A stretch of 64,000 bases of DNA from Dyadobacter sp. Leaf189 (GCF_001424405.1 NZ_LMPS01000001.1:1795999-1859998), one strand, 5' to 3'; numbered from the stretch's first letter, positions 27,714-37,559 are shown. Numbers and translations: made by a program. Notes: a model not told the origin generated them from the letters alone.

Positions 27714-28454
27714 ATGAAAAAATTACTTGCCTGCTTCCTTCTCCTGGGCTGCTTACCTGTTTTCGCCCAGACTGACGGATTGGCGGTGACCTATGAACGG
27801 ACATTCTACTGGTCGAGACTGTACGATAAGCTGACCTTCCTGTCGGAAGAGGAGCGGAGCAGAATGAAAACTTCGTGGGGTGCAAATGACGATGGTGATA
27901 AGAGTAAAGGACAGCTTTTTATCACCAACAGCCAGAGCAAATATGTTGATCTCGAACCGGAGGTGGACGGAGGATACAGGTGGCGGCAGAGTGAATACAT
28001 GATTTTCCGGGACTTTGACAAGGGTACCAAAATGGAACTTGAAGAATTTTCCGGCAAAAACTACATTATCGAGGATTCGCTGCCTGCACCCAAATGGAAG
28101 GTGATGAACAAGATCAAGGAGATAAGTGGCTATATGTGCATGATGGCGGTTTCAGAGGACACGATCAAGGGACAGAAGATCACTGCCTGGTTTGCAAATG
28201 ATCTTGCCTACAACGGAGGTCCGGAACGTTACTATGGCTTACCCGGCCTTATCCTGGAAGTGGATGTGAACGACGGCGAGCTGATCCTGGCTGCGGTGAA
28301 GGTGGAGAAAAAGCCGGTAGCGGAAAATCTGGTGCTCTCGAAAAAGATGAAAGGCAAGAAGCTGACAAATGCGGAATACGAGAAATTGATCACGACCCAT
28401 ATACGTGACAGTATCAAATCGCGACGAAATCCATATTGGTCATTCCGATATTAG
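27714..28454 (+). CDS. GLPGLI-family secreted protein
   Basis: 246 residues. A signal peptide (KKLLACFLLLGCLPVFAQ) precedes a mostly beta domain; the family motif is visible as YYGLPGLILEVDVNDGEL around residue 172. GLPGLI proteins are restricted to Bacteroidota, have no established biochemical role, and often follow a TonB-dependent receptor as here. A strong terminator lies 40 bp after the stop, marking the end of a two-gene unit. Confidence 0.92.
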   Translation: MKKLLACFLLLGCLPVFAQTDGLAVTYERTFYWSRLYDKLTFLSEEERSRMKTSWGANDDGDKSKGQLFITNSQSKYVDLEPEVDGGYRWRQSEYMIFRDFDKGTKMELEEFSGKNYIIEDSLPAPKWKVMNKIKEISGYMCMMAVSEDTIKGQKITAWFANDLAYNGGPERYYGLPGLILEVDVNDGELILAAVKVEKKPVAENLVLSKKMKGKKLTNAEYEKLITTHIRDSIKSRRNPYWSFRY

Positions 28455-28493
28455 AAGATTATTAGAATTGCCGTTATTTGCTTAGTACATATT

Positions 28494-28532
28494 AAAAAGG
28501 GGAAATTGTCAAGGACAATTTCCCCTTTTTTT
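28494..28532 (+). terminator. Rho-independent terminator after the GLPGLI gene
   Basis: A perfect 17-bp stem (AAAAAGGGGAAATTGTC with its complement) and a 3-nt loop, ending in a run of T. The A-run on the left gives a U-tract on the other strand too, so it can work in both directions. A TAATTTTG box just after it (28534-28541) could start the next gene. Confidence 0.9.
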
Positions 28533-28645
28533 ATAATTTTGCACTTTGAAAACCGCGTCCCCGGTCTACTGGCTCGATATTTTTACTATCAGTGCAGTTG
28601 TATCATGTTTAACTTAACAGTGTTTAATTAATTTAATAACCCTTG

Positions 28646-29539
28646 ATGATTATGAAAAATACGCTTTTAGCCGTTGCAATGCTTTTTGTACTCGGTTCCT
28701 GCGCTAGCAAAAAGAAGTTGCTTACTGCCCAGAAGCAAGCAAATGAAATCCAGATTCAACTGGATAAAGCAAGAGCTGACTTGAATGATTGTGACAGCAG
28801 AACTGCTGGTTTGAATAATGATTTAAAGGCTAAGAATGACGAGCTTACCAGCAAAAATGCTAAAATGAAAGAGCTGGAAGAGCAGGTAGAATTCTTGAAA
28901 AAGAACAACAACAACTTGCTTGATCGTATGTCTGATCTTTCTGTGATCAGCAAGGAAGGTTCTGAGAGCATTAAGAAGTCACTTGCTATGATGGACGCAC
29001 AAGGCGCACAGATCCGTGACCTGAATTCAAGCATTCAGAAAAAGGATTCTTTGAATATGGCGCTGGTGCTTAACCTGAAACGTTCATTGGCTGACGTGAG
29101 CGATGAAGATGTTCAGATTGAAGTGAAGAAAGGCGTAGTATACGTTTCTTTGTCTGACAAAATGCTTTTCCGCTCAGGAAGTTCGGTTATCAACTCACAG
29201 GCTGAGAGCGTGTTGAGCAAGGTCGCTAAGATCCTGAACGACTACAAAGAAATCGAAATCCTGATTGAAGGTCACACGGATAATGTACCTATCGCGACTG
29301 ACAAAGTTGCAGATAACTGGGATCTGAGCGTTTTGCGTGCTACTGCTGTTGCGCGTACGTTACAGAAGAAATACGGAGTTGAGCCTGTTCGTATGATCGC
29401 TGGTGGTCGTGGCGAATATTTACCCAAAGTGGCAAATGATTCTGCTCCAAACCGCAGCCTGAACCGCCGGACTGAAATTATCATCACTCCGAAACTGGAT
29501 CAGTTCTTCAACCTTTACACACCTAATGCAGGTAAATAA
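28646..29539 (+). CDS. OmpA-family peptidoglycan-binding lipoprotein
   Basis: 297 residues from ATG 28646; ATG 28652 is also possible. The lipobox is VLGSC, with Cys about residue 19, followed by a coiled coil (about 30-140, rich in Lys, Asp, Gln and Leu). The OmpA C-terminal domain follows: KMLFRSGSSVINSQAESVL, EILIEGHTDNVPI, WDLSVLRATAVARTL and NRSLNRRTEIIITP. The conserved Asp and Arg that bind diaminopimelate are in the TDNV and NRRTEI segments. It should tether the outer membrane to peptidoglycan. Confidence 0.94.
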   Translation: MIMKNTLLAVAMLFVLGSCASKKKLLTAQKQANEIQIQLDKARADLNDCDSRTAGLNNDLKAKNDELTSKNAKMKELEEQVEFLKKNNNNLLDRMSDLSVISKEGSESIKKSLAMMDAQGAQIRDLNSSIQKKDSLNMALVLNLKRSLADVSDEDVQIEVKKGVVYVSLSDKMLFRSGSSVINSQAESVLSKVAKILNDYKEIEILIEGHTDNVPIATDKVADNWDLSVLRATAVARTLQKKYGVEPVRMIAGGRGEYLPKVANDSAPNRSLNRRTEIIITPKLDQFFNLYTPNAGK

Positions 29540-29560
29540 GGTCTGATTAATTTTTTAGAG

Positions 29561-29591
29561 GCCCGCAGGATTGATCCTGCGGGCTTTTTTT
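29561..29591 (+). terminator. Rho-independent terminator after the OmpA gene
   Basis: GCCCGCAGGAT and ATCCTGCGGGC form an 11-bp perfect stem with a 2-nt apex (effectively a 4-nt loop), followed by seven T. Confidence 0.92.
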
Positions 29592-29619
29592 ATTTATATT
29601 GGTCCAAACAAAATGAACG

Positions 29620-30573
29620 ATGTCCCAGGCTGTACCCGGTAAAGAAACGATAGAAGCAGCGCACCAGCTGATAGCGCCTTATATTCATCACACGCCCGTG
29701 CTAACCTCGCAGTTTCTCGATGAACAGAGCGGCGCGCAGCTGTTTTTTAAATGCGAAAACCTGCAAAAGGTCGGTGCATTCAAGGCGAGAGGAGGATTGA
29801 ATGCAATGCTCTCGCTGCCTTCTGAACAACTGACCAATGGTGTTACAACGCACTCGTCGGGAAACCACGCGCAGGCGATTGCATTCGCCGCCGCGAAAGT
29901 TGGTGCGAAGGCTTACATTGTTATGCCTGAAAATTCACCCCGGGTAAAGATCAGTGCGGTTGAAAGTTATGGTGCCGAGATCACATTTTGTGTGAACACA
30001 CCGGAAGCCAGGCAGACAGCAGTGGATGAAATTATCACCCGGACCGGCTCCGCATTCATTCACCCTTTCAACAACTACGAGGTAATCGCCGGACAGGCTA
30101 CCGCGGCAAAGGAACTGATGGAGCAGGCTGGTGAGCCGCTCGACTTGCTTATCGCACCGGTAGGTGGGGGAGGGTTACTGAGCGGAACTGCATTGGCCGC
30201 CCATTATTTCTCACCGGAAACGAAAGTATACGCAGGAGAGCCGGAAGGCGCAGCCGACGCCGTACTTTCTTTCCGAAGCGACAAAATAGAAAAAGCGCCG
30301 TATGTGAAGACAATCGCCGACGGATTGCTTACATACCTTGGAGACAAGACATTCCCGATTATCAAACAGCATGTAAGCGACATCTGGCTGGTCTCTGATG
30401 AGGAAATTATCGCGGCAATGCGGTATTTGTGGGAGCGGATGAAGCTGGTCGTGGAGCCTTCCGGCGCGGTAGCCCTGGCGGCCGTGTTGAAAAACAGGGA
30501 ACTGGTGAAAGGCAGGCGCGTTGGCATTATTTTGACTGGTGGAAATGTGGACCTGGGCAGACTGCCTTTTTAA
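29620..30573 (+). CDS. PLP-dependent threonine/serine dehydratase or serine racemase-like enzyme
   Basis: 317 residues, a fold-type II PLP enzyme. Lys55 in VGAFKARGG is the Schiff-base lysine, SSGNHAQAIAFAA binds the substrate, and GGGGLLSGTAL binds the phosphate. It lacks the C-terminal ACT regulatory domain of biosynthetic IlvA, so it is likely a catabolic threonine/serine dehydratase or a serine racemase-type protein; the sequence alone does not decide. It is read as a single gene between a terminator and a lipoprotein gene. Confidence 0.9.
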   Translation: MSQAVPGKETIEAAHQLIAPYIHHTPVLTSQFLDEQSGAQLFFKCENLQKVGAFKARGGLNAMLSLPSEQLTNGVTTHSSGNHAQAIAFAAAKVGAKAYIVMPENSPRVKISAVESYGAEITFCVNTPEARQTAVDEIITRTGSAFIHPFNNYEVIAGQATAAKELMEQAGEPLDLLIAPVGGGGLLSGTALAAHYFSPETKVYAGEPEGAADAVLSFRSDKIEKAPYVKTIADGLLTYLGDKTFPIIKQHVSDIWLVSDEEIIAAMRYLWERMKLVVEPSGAVALAAVLKNRELVKGRRVGIILTGGNVDLGRLPF

Positions 30574-30708
30574 CCGGCAGTAGAATTGCAGAAAAAGGGA
30601 ATTTTCATAAAGAACAATATGCGCTTCCGAGAAAAAGACCGTTATAGAGGAAATATTTATATTTTAGAATTTTCAAAACCGGTAATTATTTACACCTAAC
30701 ATTAAGTT

Positions 30709-31185
30709 ATGAAAAAGCTGATTTTTTGCTGTCTCGTTGTGTTAATGGGCGCTTGCAAGGATGATAAGGAAGTGGTAGAACCAGAAACTGACTTTGCTCC
30801 TGATTTTAACGGTACCTATGTGACAACAACGGTAACATCATCGCAGGTAAGCAACATGGAATGGGTGGTAACCAATAATGCCAAGAACCAGCTGGCCATT
30901 GTATTCAAGAGGGATACCGAGATTTCAGCCGCCGGAACAACAGTATCGCTTTTACAAACCTACAAGCTGATCAATGTAAAAACTACCGGTAAAGACGCGA
31001 TCGAGTTGAGTGAAAGTGTTGATGTGGAACAAAGCAATGGAAAGCCTCTGAAACAAAAAGTGGAAGGGACCGGCACCAGGATCATAAATGGAAACGGCAA
31101 GCAGCAGATTAACATTACGCTGAAATTGACAGACTCCGCCACTGGAGCTGCAACTGAGGAATATCTGGAATTCAAGAAGAAGTAA
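30709..31185 (+). CDS. Lipoprotein of unknown function
   Basis: 158 residues. The signal peptide ends in a clear lipobox (KKLIFCCLVVLMGACKDD, Cys16), followed by an acidic spacer and an all-beta domain of about 120 residues (DFNGTYVTTTVTSSQVSN onward). It should be attached to the outer membrane. No family is recognised. Confidence 0.75.
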   Translation: MKKLIFCCLVVLMGACKDDKEVVEPETDFAPDFNGTYVTTTVTSSQVSNMEWVVTNNAKNQLAIVFKRDTEISAAGTTVSLLQTYKLINVKTTGKDAIELSESVDVEQSNGKPLKQKVEGTGTRIINGNGKQQINITLKLTDSATGAATEEYLEFKKK

Positions 31186-31201
31186 TACAGCATTAAACAA
31201 A

Positions 31202-31236
31202 AACAGCGGCTGTCACATCTTGTGACAGCCGCTGTT
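31202..31236 (-). terminator. Strong hairpin terminator for minus-strand genes
   Basis: A perfect 16-bp stem (AACAGCGGCTGTCACA with its complement) and a 3-nt loop. On the minus strand it is followed by TTTTGTTT, so it mainly ends transcription coming from the right. It may also help end the lipoprotein transcript. Confidence 0.8.
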
Positions 31237-31272
31237 GCGTAAAGGCATCTTGTTAGCAATAATAAGGTGCTT

Positions 31273-31398
31273 TTATATGACTGAGCGTATCTTTTCATTT
31301 AAAATGATAAAGGGAAAAGTTACACTGAGCACAGCGCATGTAAGCACAAAAGCAATCAGCCAAAGCAGCGCGAGGGTTAATTTTACAACTACGATCAT
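31273..31398 (-). CDS. Possible 41-residue membrane protein
   Basis: A 41-residue frame from ATG 31398: MIVVVKLTLALLWLIAFVLT, then a second hydrophobic part with VTFPFIIL and a charged end NEKIRSVI. It lies between the AddB-like gene and a terminator pointing the same way, which supports a transcribed unit. Layout is similar to the possible membrane protein at 19040. No family is recognised. Confidence 0.45.
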   Translation of the reverse strand: MIVVVKLTLALLWLIAFVLTCAVLSVTFPFIILNEKIRSVI

Positions 31399-31473
31399 TT
31401 CCGTCTTATTTTATTGAATAGATCGTTTTCAGGCTGTTTTGGTTGCAATTGCCGGCTGCTTTTCAGCTACTTT

Positions 31474-34380
31474 TTATCTTCCGCAAATCCCGTTGAAATC
31501 GCAATAAACACAAGTATTCAGATCGTCCGTTTTGCGGAATGGAATATCGGGATCGAGCATTACATTCAGGATATCTGTAAGGATCACTTCTGATTTTTCG
31601 ATGAATGCACCGGGCGCCAGTTCGTCGGTTAGTTCGAGCGGGTTCGAGATCTGGTTTTTAGGATCGCGGAAAGAATAAAAGCCGGATTTGACTGCATATT
31701 CGCCGAAGTTGAAGGTATTGTCTTTGAGCTTCAAACCCTTTTCGTCCAGCATTTTCCGGTACATCAGGTACTCGTACATCCACAGCTGGCGCACGTATCC
31801 CATTTTCCTGTCCGGGTCAGTCCGGATCACTTCTTCCCTGCGCACCGGGTCTACAAGCTTTTGCTTGCCTGCGAGTTCCACGCTGCCCGTCTTATAGTCC
31901 ATTACATACAGCGTTCTTTCCGCTTCGTCCAGCTCAATGCGGTCGATCTTGCCGCCAAGTCGCACAGGTGTGTACGATCCTTGCAGGATCAGGTCAATTC
32001 TGGTGTTCAATGGTTGCTCAGCCGCGAGTATCCTTCGGCGGGGCTTTTGCTGCATCTGGTTTTGCAGGAAAACGAGGATTTGCTGCTCTCCAATCTGATA
32101 GTATATCCTGTTTAAACCTAAATCAGTCACATAACCCTTGAAAAGCCGATCGAATTCTTCGCGCAGCACAGTCCTGATCTCTGCTTCGGAAGGATCTCTG
32201 GATTCCAGAAAAAATTCCAGGTCCATTCGTTCCAGCGACGCGTGCAGCCAGGTACCGATCTTGTCCATTCCCAACTCTTCTTCCACCTCCTCTTTCTCCT
32301 TCACGCCGACAATGTGTTTGAGATAAAACTGCATCGGGCAACGTATGAATTCGTTGAGGTGCGTGGGATAAATGCCTTTATTGGCCAGATAGCTGCGGAT
32401 TGTGGCGAGCATTACTTCGTCCTTCTGAACCGCTTCTTCCAAATCGTGCTGCTGTTTTCCTTCAAAAACAACCGATTTGTGCGTAATGTGAATGCGGGGG
32501 TTAAATTGAGCCAGTTCAAATTCCAGCTGCTGGATAAACCGGCTTTTTTCCCCGCCACCCGGCGCATCGTTGGTGCTGGTATAAAGCAGGTGTACCTCCG
32601 AAGCACGTTGCAGCAGCCGGTAGAAGTGGTATGACATCACCGCTTCCTGGTGCAAATGCGTTGGTAATCCCACTGCCTGCGCAGCGTCGAAAGGAATAAG
32701 TGAATTCTGTCGTTTGGCTTGCGGTAAAATACCTTCATTCAGCGAAAGAATGATGATCCTTTCGAAGTCGAGCGCCCGCGTTTCAAGCATTCCCATGATC
32801 TGCAAGTTACTTACAGGCTCGCCGCTAAATGGAATGCGCGTTTGTCTGATCAGCTCGAACATGAACGAGCGCATTGTTCTCAGCGTGATCAGCTCTGCTT
32901 TCTCTTCGATCGTTTGTTCAAATTGTTTGAGCAGCGTATAAAAAAGATACAGGTACTCGGTTTCAAGCGCGTTTTTATAGTCTTTATAAACCTCCCGGAG
33001 CAACTCGATCAGCTGGTAAAAAGTATCCAGAACCTGCTTGGGATTGTTCTTCTGCCAATGCGTGAACAATGCACGGAATAACGGGTGGTTTTCTCCCAAA
33101 GCAAGCAGTTCTTCCGAGCTGAGAAAAACCTGGTTGTTGGAAGTAATTTCAAATAAAGTACGCTGAATGATCGTCTGCCCGTCGCTGAGTGGCTGCAAAG
33201 CAACGTATTCATAATGTCGGATAAACGGGTGGTTCAGTACCTTATCGATTGATTTGTGTCCGAACTTGGGATAGCGGACAGTCCGGCCTGCTTTATTTCT
33301 GAATTCGACCACATTCTGCTGCAAGTCAAAAATGCTGTCGACCAATGTATATAAAAGAGAGTTCCGCATGGAAAGTCCCATTGTGACATTGAGATCGTGG
33401 ACTTCCTCATCCAGCGAATAGAGCATCGGAAGCAGCAGGTTTTCATCTGCCAGCACAATGGCCGTCGGAATGCGGGCTGCATCCGTTTCTGCCTTCATGG
33501 TTTCGTAAAGCTGTCCCGCGACTTTGGTCTGCAGTGCCCCATTGGGTACGCCGTAAACGGTGATCTGCTTGGCGGTCGACAACAGATCGTTGCTTGTCCA
33601 GTTCCATTCACCAAATGCGCCGCTTTGCTGGTAATCCCGCAGGCTCTTTCCTGCTTCCACCGCCTTGTTCTCCGACATATAGTAGCGGTCGCTATCCCAG
33701 AAAACCTCGGCTTTCTGCGCCTTGATCAGGGTAGTAACGATCACCCGCTCCGACTCGGTGAATGCATTAAATCCGGCGAAATAGATCTTATCGTAATCCG
33801 TGCGCTGCTCTGCCAGATCCGAAACAGACTCGGCCAGTTGCCTGTACGCCATTCCCCGGTAAGCTTTCCCCTTTTGTTCCAGCTTGCTCCGGAAGAGCTC
33901 ATACAACGTTTTTATGTTTTCAAACAATGAAAAATATTGCTTCTGCCCGCCTTCTGTGTGAAGTGTTTTACCTGCGGGAAGATTTTCCTGCCACCGGCTG
34001 ATGGCGTGCGCTTCCGAGAGGTAATCGAACAGGAAATCTGTTTTGACAAGGTACTGGTCAATTTTATCAAGATCATTCAGCAATACAGCAGCCCAGCCCA
34101 TAAATCGCTCGAACTGCACATTGGGATCTATCTCCCGGAAAGTTTCATATAGATCAAAAAGCAGGTGTACTGGATCTTCGATTTCCAGCGTGCACATACT
34201 TTCCACGAAATCGTCAACCGCAATCACCGACGGGCTCATGATCGGTAATGTCGTCTCAATGGCAAGCTCCTGCATCAGGAAAAAAGCAGCCCTCCGCGTA
34301 GGTACCACGATCTGAATCCTTTCAAGGGAAGGGTGATTATCGAGAATTCGCTTTGCAACGAGGTTCAGAAAGGATTGCAT
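31474..34380 (-). CDS. AddB-like PD-(D/E)XK nuclease/helicase-fold protein
   Basis: 968 residues. The N-terminal part (RIQIVVPTRRAAFFLMQEL) resembles the inactivated helicase half of AddB, and LQIMGMLETRALDFERIII is a UvrD-like motif. The C-terminal nuclease has IRCPMQFYLKHIVGV, LGGKIDRIELDEAERTLYV, VMDYKTGS (PD-(D/E)XK core) and CVYCDFNGICGR; Cys in the first and last segments could hold an iron-sulfur cluster. Such proteins work with an AddA-type helicase in double-strand break repair. No addA is visible in the window. Confidence 0.85.
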   Translation of the reverse strand: MQSFLNLVAKRILDNHPSLERIQIVVPTRRAAFFLMQELAIETTLPIMSPSVIAVDDFVESMCTLEIEDPVHLLFDLYETFREIDPNVQFERFMGWAAVLLNDLDKIDQYLVKTDFLFDYLSEAHAISRWQENLPAGKTLHTEGGQKQYFSLFENIKTLYELFRSKLEQKGKAYRGMAYRQLAESVSDLAEQRTDYDKIYFAGFNAFTESERVIVTTLIKAQKAEVFWDSDRYYMSENKAVEAGKSLRDYQQSGAFGEWNWTSNDLLSTAKQITVYGVPNGALQTKVAGQLYETMKAETDAARIPTAIVLADENLLLPMLYSLDEEVHDLNVTMGLSMRNSLLYTLVDSIFDLQQNVVEFRNKAGRTVRYPKFGHKSIDKVLNHPFIRHYEYVALQPLSDGQTIIQRTLFEITSNNQVFLSSEELLALGENHPLFRALFTHWQKNNPKQVLDTFYQLIELLREVYKDYKNALETEYLYLFYTLLKQFEQTIEEKAELITLRTMRSFMFELIRQTRIPFSGEPVSNLQIMGMLETRALDFERIIILSLNEGILPQAKRQNSLIPFDAAQAVGLPTHLHQEAVMSYHFYRLLQRASEVHLLYTSTNDAPGGGEKSRFIQQLEFELAQFNPRIHITHKSVVFEGKQQHDLEEAVQKDEVMLATIRSYLANKGIYPTHLNEFIRCPMQFYLKHIVGVKEKEEVEEELGMDKIGTWLHASLERMDLEFFLESRDPSEAEIRTVLREEFDRLFKGYVTDLGLNRIYYQIGEQQILVFLQNQMQQKPRRRILAAEQPLNTRIDLILQGSYTPVRLGGKIDRIELDEAERTLYVMDYKTGSVELAGKQKLVDPVRREEVIRTDPDRKMGYVRQLWMYEYLMYRKMLDEKGLKLKDNTFNFGEYAVKSGFYSFRDPKNQISNPLELTDELAPGAFIEKSEVILTDILNVMLDPDIPFRKTDDLNTCVYCDFNGICGR

Positions 34381-34438
34381 AGTATTTGGTGATGAAGAGA
34401 ATCAAACAATGCGATCTCCGTTTCGATTCAGGGTGATT

Positions 34439-36424
34439 TTAATCAAACAACGGCCAGTTGACCCCGAATGAGAATGCGCGGGCCAGCCCCAGGTAAGTAG
34501 GGGTAACGAAATAGCCTTCCGGGAACAAGCCCAGCGACCCGCCCTGGTTCAGGTAGGCCATTTTGAAAAACAGCCTGACCCGCTTGATACGTACATTGGC
34601 AAATGCATCAACTACGGAATTCTGGTTCAGCCGGTCTCCGTTTTGCAAATGGAATTGCTGTGTTACGGGCATATAAGCATCAGCCAGGTAAGCCGACCGG
34701 TAGCGTGCCGCAAGTCCAAGCTGAATGAACAATACTTTTGCATAAGTGAAGTCAAATGTGACCTCGCCGCTTGCAAAAACCGACGGAACGCGGAGTACGT
34801 CCGTATTATCATTTAAAGTCAGGAAACTCATCGCCGCGAAGTTCCAGCGACCCAGGTGAATGCCCGAGTTGAAGCCAAGCCGCAGCAGGCGGAAGCCCGA
34901 GTTGAGCTGCCGGGGCATTGCAAGGGTATCGTAGTAAATGTAATCGTTGATCTGGTGGATCTGGATTTCAGGGACAAACTCAATCTTTTTGGTTTTGAGG
35001 GGCAGCGAGGCGTAAATAGTCTGCACTTTGGTCGGATCAAAGTTATTTCTCCATTCAAAATGGTTGCTGATGTACCTCTCAGTCAGCAGGTCAGGAGCTG
35101 TTTGAATACTTTGAAATCCGGCTTTGCCCCATTTGGTATTCAGCTCGCCTTTTAACCTGTACTCCACGTTTTTGGCCAGGTTAAGGTCAGCTTCTGCGGT
35201 CAGGTAATTGCTTGAATCTTTGAGGTAATAGCCCAGCCACGCGCCAATGATGTTGTCAAACCGTAATCCGGTACGGTAACTGGTTGAAGCGTCGCCCACG
35301 TCATTGGCGAGCTGACTAACCGCCCGCATTCCGTAAAAACGCTGCCTGATATAAGCACGGTAATTGAAACCAGAATAGAAGCCTTTGATGCCGACTTTGT
35401 TGTCGAACAATTTGTAATAAATATCCTGTCTCGTTTTTAGAGAGTCAAATCTGAAATCCGGGTAAATGTTCCGTTCAAGTCCGCGCTGAATCGACAGGTC
35501 GGTGTACCGGTTGATCGTACTTTGAAAATCCGCCTGCTGAAACAGCTGGAATCCATTGGCGAGCCTGTATTGCTGGTAAATGTGAAATACGTGCCGGCGC
35601 TCCCAGGAGTTGGCGTCGTCGCTGATCTTGGCGGCCCCGTCGTAGGAATACTTTTGTTCCACGTTGTCGATCAGATTGGGGATAATGCCGCCCTGCTCGC
35701 GCACTTTCTGGTTCATGTGGCGGTAATGCGCCAGGATGAGGTATTTTTTGTTTTTGGAAAAATAGCTGGTGTGCAGAAGCAGCGTCCAGTTTTGTCCGAG
35801 TAAAGCCTGCGAGTTGACAGTTTGCGCAAATCCGTATTGTTTGTTGGATGTAAAACGCTGCCCCCGGATACCAAAGTTGAAGCGCGGGTTCACATTCTGT
35901 GTGTAAGCGAATGTTCCCATGGAGGTTTTCCGCCCGCCGGAAAGAAAGTCCAGCTCCGTGTGTTGCGACCTCGTATCGACATATTGAACTTCATCCTGCT
36001 TGATCGCATAGGCATCGTAGGCGCGAAGCCCGAGCTGAGCGCCGATATCCTCCCGCGGCTGGAAAAACAGGTTTCGGGTAGCAGTAACTGCATTGCCCAG
36101 GTCTACCAGCTTGCCCCAGGCTTTGTCCATTGGGAGCCAGCGGTGGAAATTGGTAAGGTTGGTATCAACGCGATAGCGCACCGAATCGCGGTTATTCAGG
36201 ATATCATTTTCGTAAAAATGCAGGGTTGTATGCGGACCGTAGACGTTTTTGGTACTGTCATCGAGAATCTGCGTACCTCCCTGGCCTCCGCCGCCGCCTC
36301 TGCTGCCCCCGCCTGTACCGCCGGGCATTTGCATGCCGCCGGGCAGTCTTACCTGCGCGCTGGCTTTTGGAATGACAATAAAACCTATCAAAAACCACAG
36401 TGTGGAATAAAAAACAATTCTCAT
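34439..36424 (-). CDS. Putative outer-membrane porin
   Basis: 661 residues from ATG 36424. A longer in-frame start at 36481 would overlap lpxK and lacks a good signal peptide, so the internal start (MRIVFYSTLWFLIGFIVIPK) is preferred. A Gly-rich segment follows (about 25-55), then alternating strands with many Tyr and Asn typical of the Bacteroidota putative porin family, ending FSFGVNWPLFD. The gene starts 8 bp after lpxK, so the two are probably co-transcribed. The substrate is unknown. Confidence 0.82.
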   Translation of the reverse strand: MRIVFYSTLWFLIGFIVIPKASAQVRLPGGMQMPGGTGGGSRGGGGGQGGTQILDDSTKNVYGPHTTLHFYENDILNNRDSVRYRVDTNLTNFHRWLPMDKAWGKLVDLGNAVTATRNLFFQPREDIGAQLGLRAYDAYAIKQDEVQYVDTRSQHTELDFLSGGRKTSMGTFAYTQNVNPRFNFGIRGQRFTSNKQYGFAQTVNSQALLGQNWTLLLHTSYFSKNKKYLILAHYRHMNQKVREQGGIIPNLIDNVEQKYSYDGAAKISDDANSWERRHVFHIYQQYRLANGFQLFQQADFQSTINRYTDLSIQRGLERNIYPDFRFDSLKTRQDIYYKLFDNKVGIKGFYSGFNYRAYIRQRFYGMRAVSQLANDVGDASTSYRTGLRFDNIIGAWLGYYLKDSSNYLTAEADLNLAKNVEYRLKGELNTKWGKAGFQSIQTAPDLLTERYISNHFEWRNNFDPTKVQTIYASLPLKTKKIEFVPEIQIHQINDYIYYDTLAMPRQLNSGFRLLRLGFNSGIHLGRWNFAAMSFLTLNDNTDVLRVPSVFASGEVTFDFTYAKVLFIQLGLAARYRSAYLADAYMPVTQQFHLQNGDRLNQNSVVDAFANVRIKRVRLFFKMAYLNQGGSLGLFPEGYFVTPTYLGLARAFSFGVNWPLFD

Positions 36425-36432
36425 AGAGGAAA

Positions 36433-37491
36433 CTATCGTGCTGTGCTGGTTTGCAGGGCTTCGACGCGGGTGGTAAACCATTGAACAAAGCGGGTGTTGT
36501 CAGTCCCGAAATTGACAGTAACAGGAATATAGGCAAATCGGTCAGCACATCCCAACTGCCTGACCAGCGGCTTCAATTTGACCATATCTTTTTCGGTTGT
36601 CAATACAAAAGTATCGTTTTTTAGGTACTTAATCAGACCTTCCACCTCAGCCAGCGTGTAATTATGATGATCCGGAAAGCTAACTGTGTCTAGAACGGTA
36701 AAATGGATGTCTATATATCGGATGAATGGGGTTGGATCAGCTATTCCGGCTACGATTTTAACATTCTTTAACTGCACAGCGGCTCCATTGAAGTCTGTGG
36801 GCGCAGCGTAATCCGTGAAGGAGAAGAATACCGGCTTCTCTTTTCCCGCATAATGCGCAATTTCCCTGCTGATCTGCTCTTTGGCGAAGTTGTCCAGCTC
36901 GACGGGGCATTTTGTTACGATGACCACGTCAGCGCGTTTGGCACCGTCCCGGTTTTCACGCAGCCTTCCCGCGGGGAATGGGTGATCTTTGTAAAATGGC
37001 CGGTTGAAATCGTTCAGGAGTATATTGATATCCCGCCGGATTGCGCGGTGCTGAAAAGCGTCGTCAAGAAGTATAAGTCGCGTTTCAGGGTAGAGCTCGG
37101 CTAGTCTGGCGGCGCCTGCTGTGCGGTTTTCGCTTACGGCGACCACAACTCCCTTATTACTAAACTTTTGAAAAAACTGCAGCGGTTCATCGCCGATGTC
37201 AGCAGCTGTGGACTGGTGGCTGGCCAGAACAAAGCCGCGCGTTTGTCTTCCGTAGCCGCGGCTCAGAATGGCGGGTGGGGGAGAGAGGGCGAGTACATTA
37301 GTCAGGTATTCAGTGACAGGTGTTTTTCCCGTGCCGCCCACAGTCAGGTTACCGATTGATATGATGATCTGAGATGCTTTGTTTGACCGGAACCACCCGA
37401 GATCGTACAGCAGGTTACGTACGCGGGTGACCAATCCGTACACCCACGAAAAGGGAATTAGCGCCACTTTTAACCACTGGTGATCTTTCAT
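36433..37491 (-). CDS. lpxK: Tetraacyldisaccharide 4'-kinase
   Basis: 352 residues, the normal length for LpxK. It phosphorylates the lipid A precursor at the inner membrane. The Walker A motif is SIGNLTVGGTGKTPVTEYL at about 45-63, the N-terminal hydrophobic helix is KVALIPFSWVYGLVTRV, and later motifs include ILSRGYGRQTRGFVL, ILLDDAFQHRAI and FVLTTEKDMVKL. It is the first gene of a minus-strand group with the porin and the AddB-like gene. Confidence 0.95.
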   Translation of the reverse strand: MKDHQWLKVALIPFSWVYGLVTRVRNLLYDLGWFRSNKASQIIISIGNLTVGGTGKTPVTEYLTNVLALSPPPAILSRGYGRQTRGFVLASHQSTAADIGDEPLQFFQKFSNKGVVVAVSENRTAGAARLAELYPETRLILLDDAFQHRAIRRDINILLNDFNRPFYKDHPFPAGRLRENRDGAKRADVVIVTKCPVELDNFAKEQISREIAHYAGKEKPVFFSFTDYAAPTDFNGAAVQLKNVKIVAGIADPTPFIRYIDIHFTVLDTVSFPDHHNYTLAEVEGLIKYLKNDTFVLTTEKDMVKLKPLVRQLGCADRFAYIPVTVNFGTDNTRFVQWFTTRVEALQTSTAR

Positions 37492-37559
37492 ATAAGCTGC
37501 ATAATTACATATTTTTTGCCTAATATTGTTGCCCTTTTGATACCTGACACCACGTTCCC

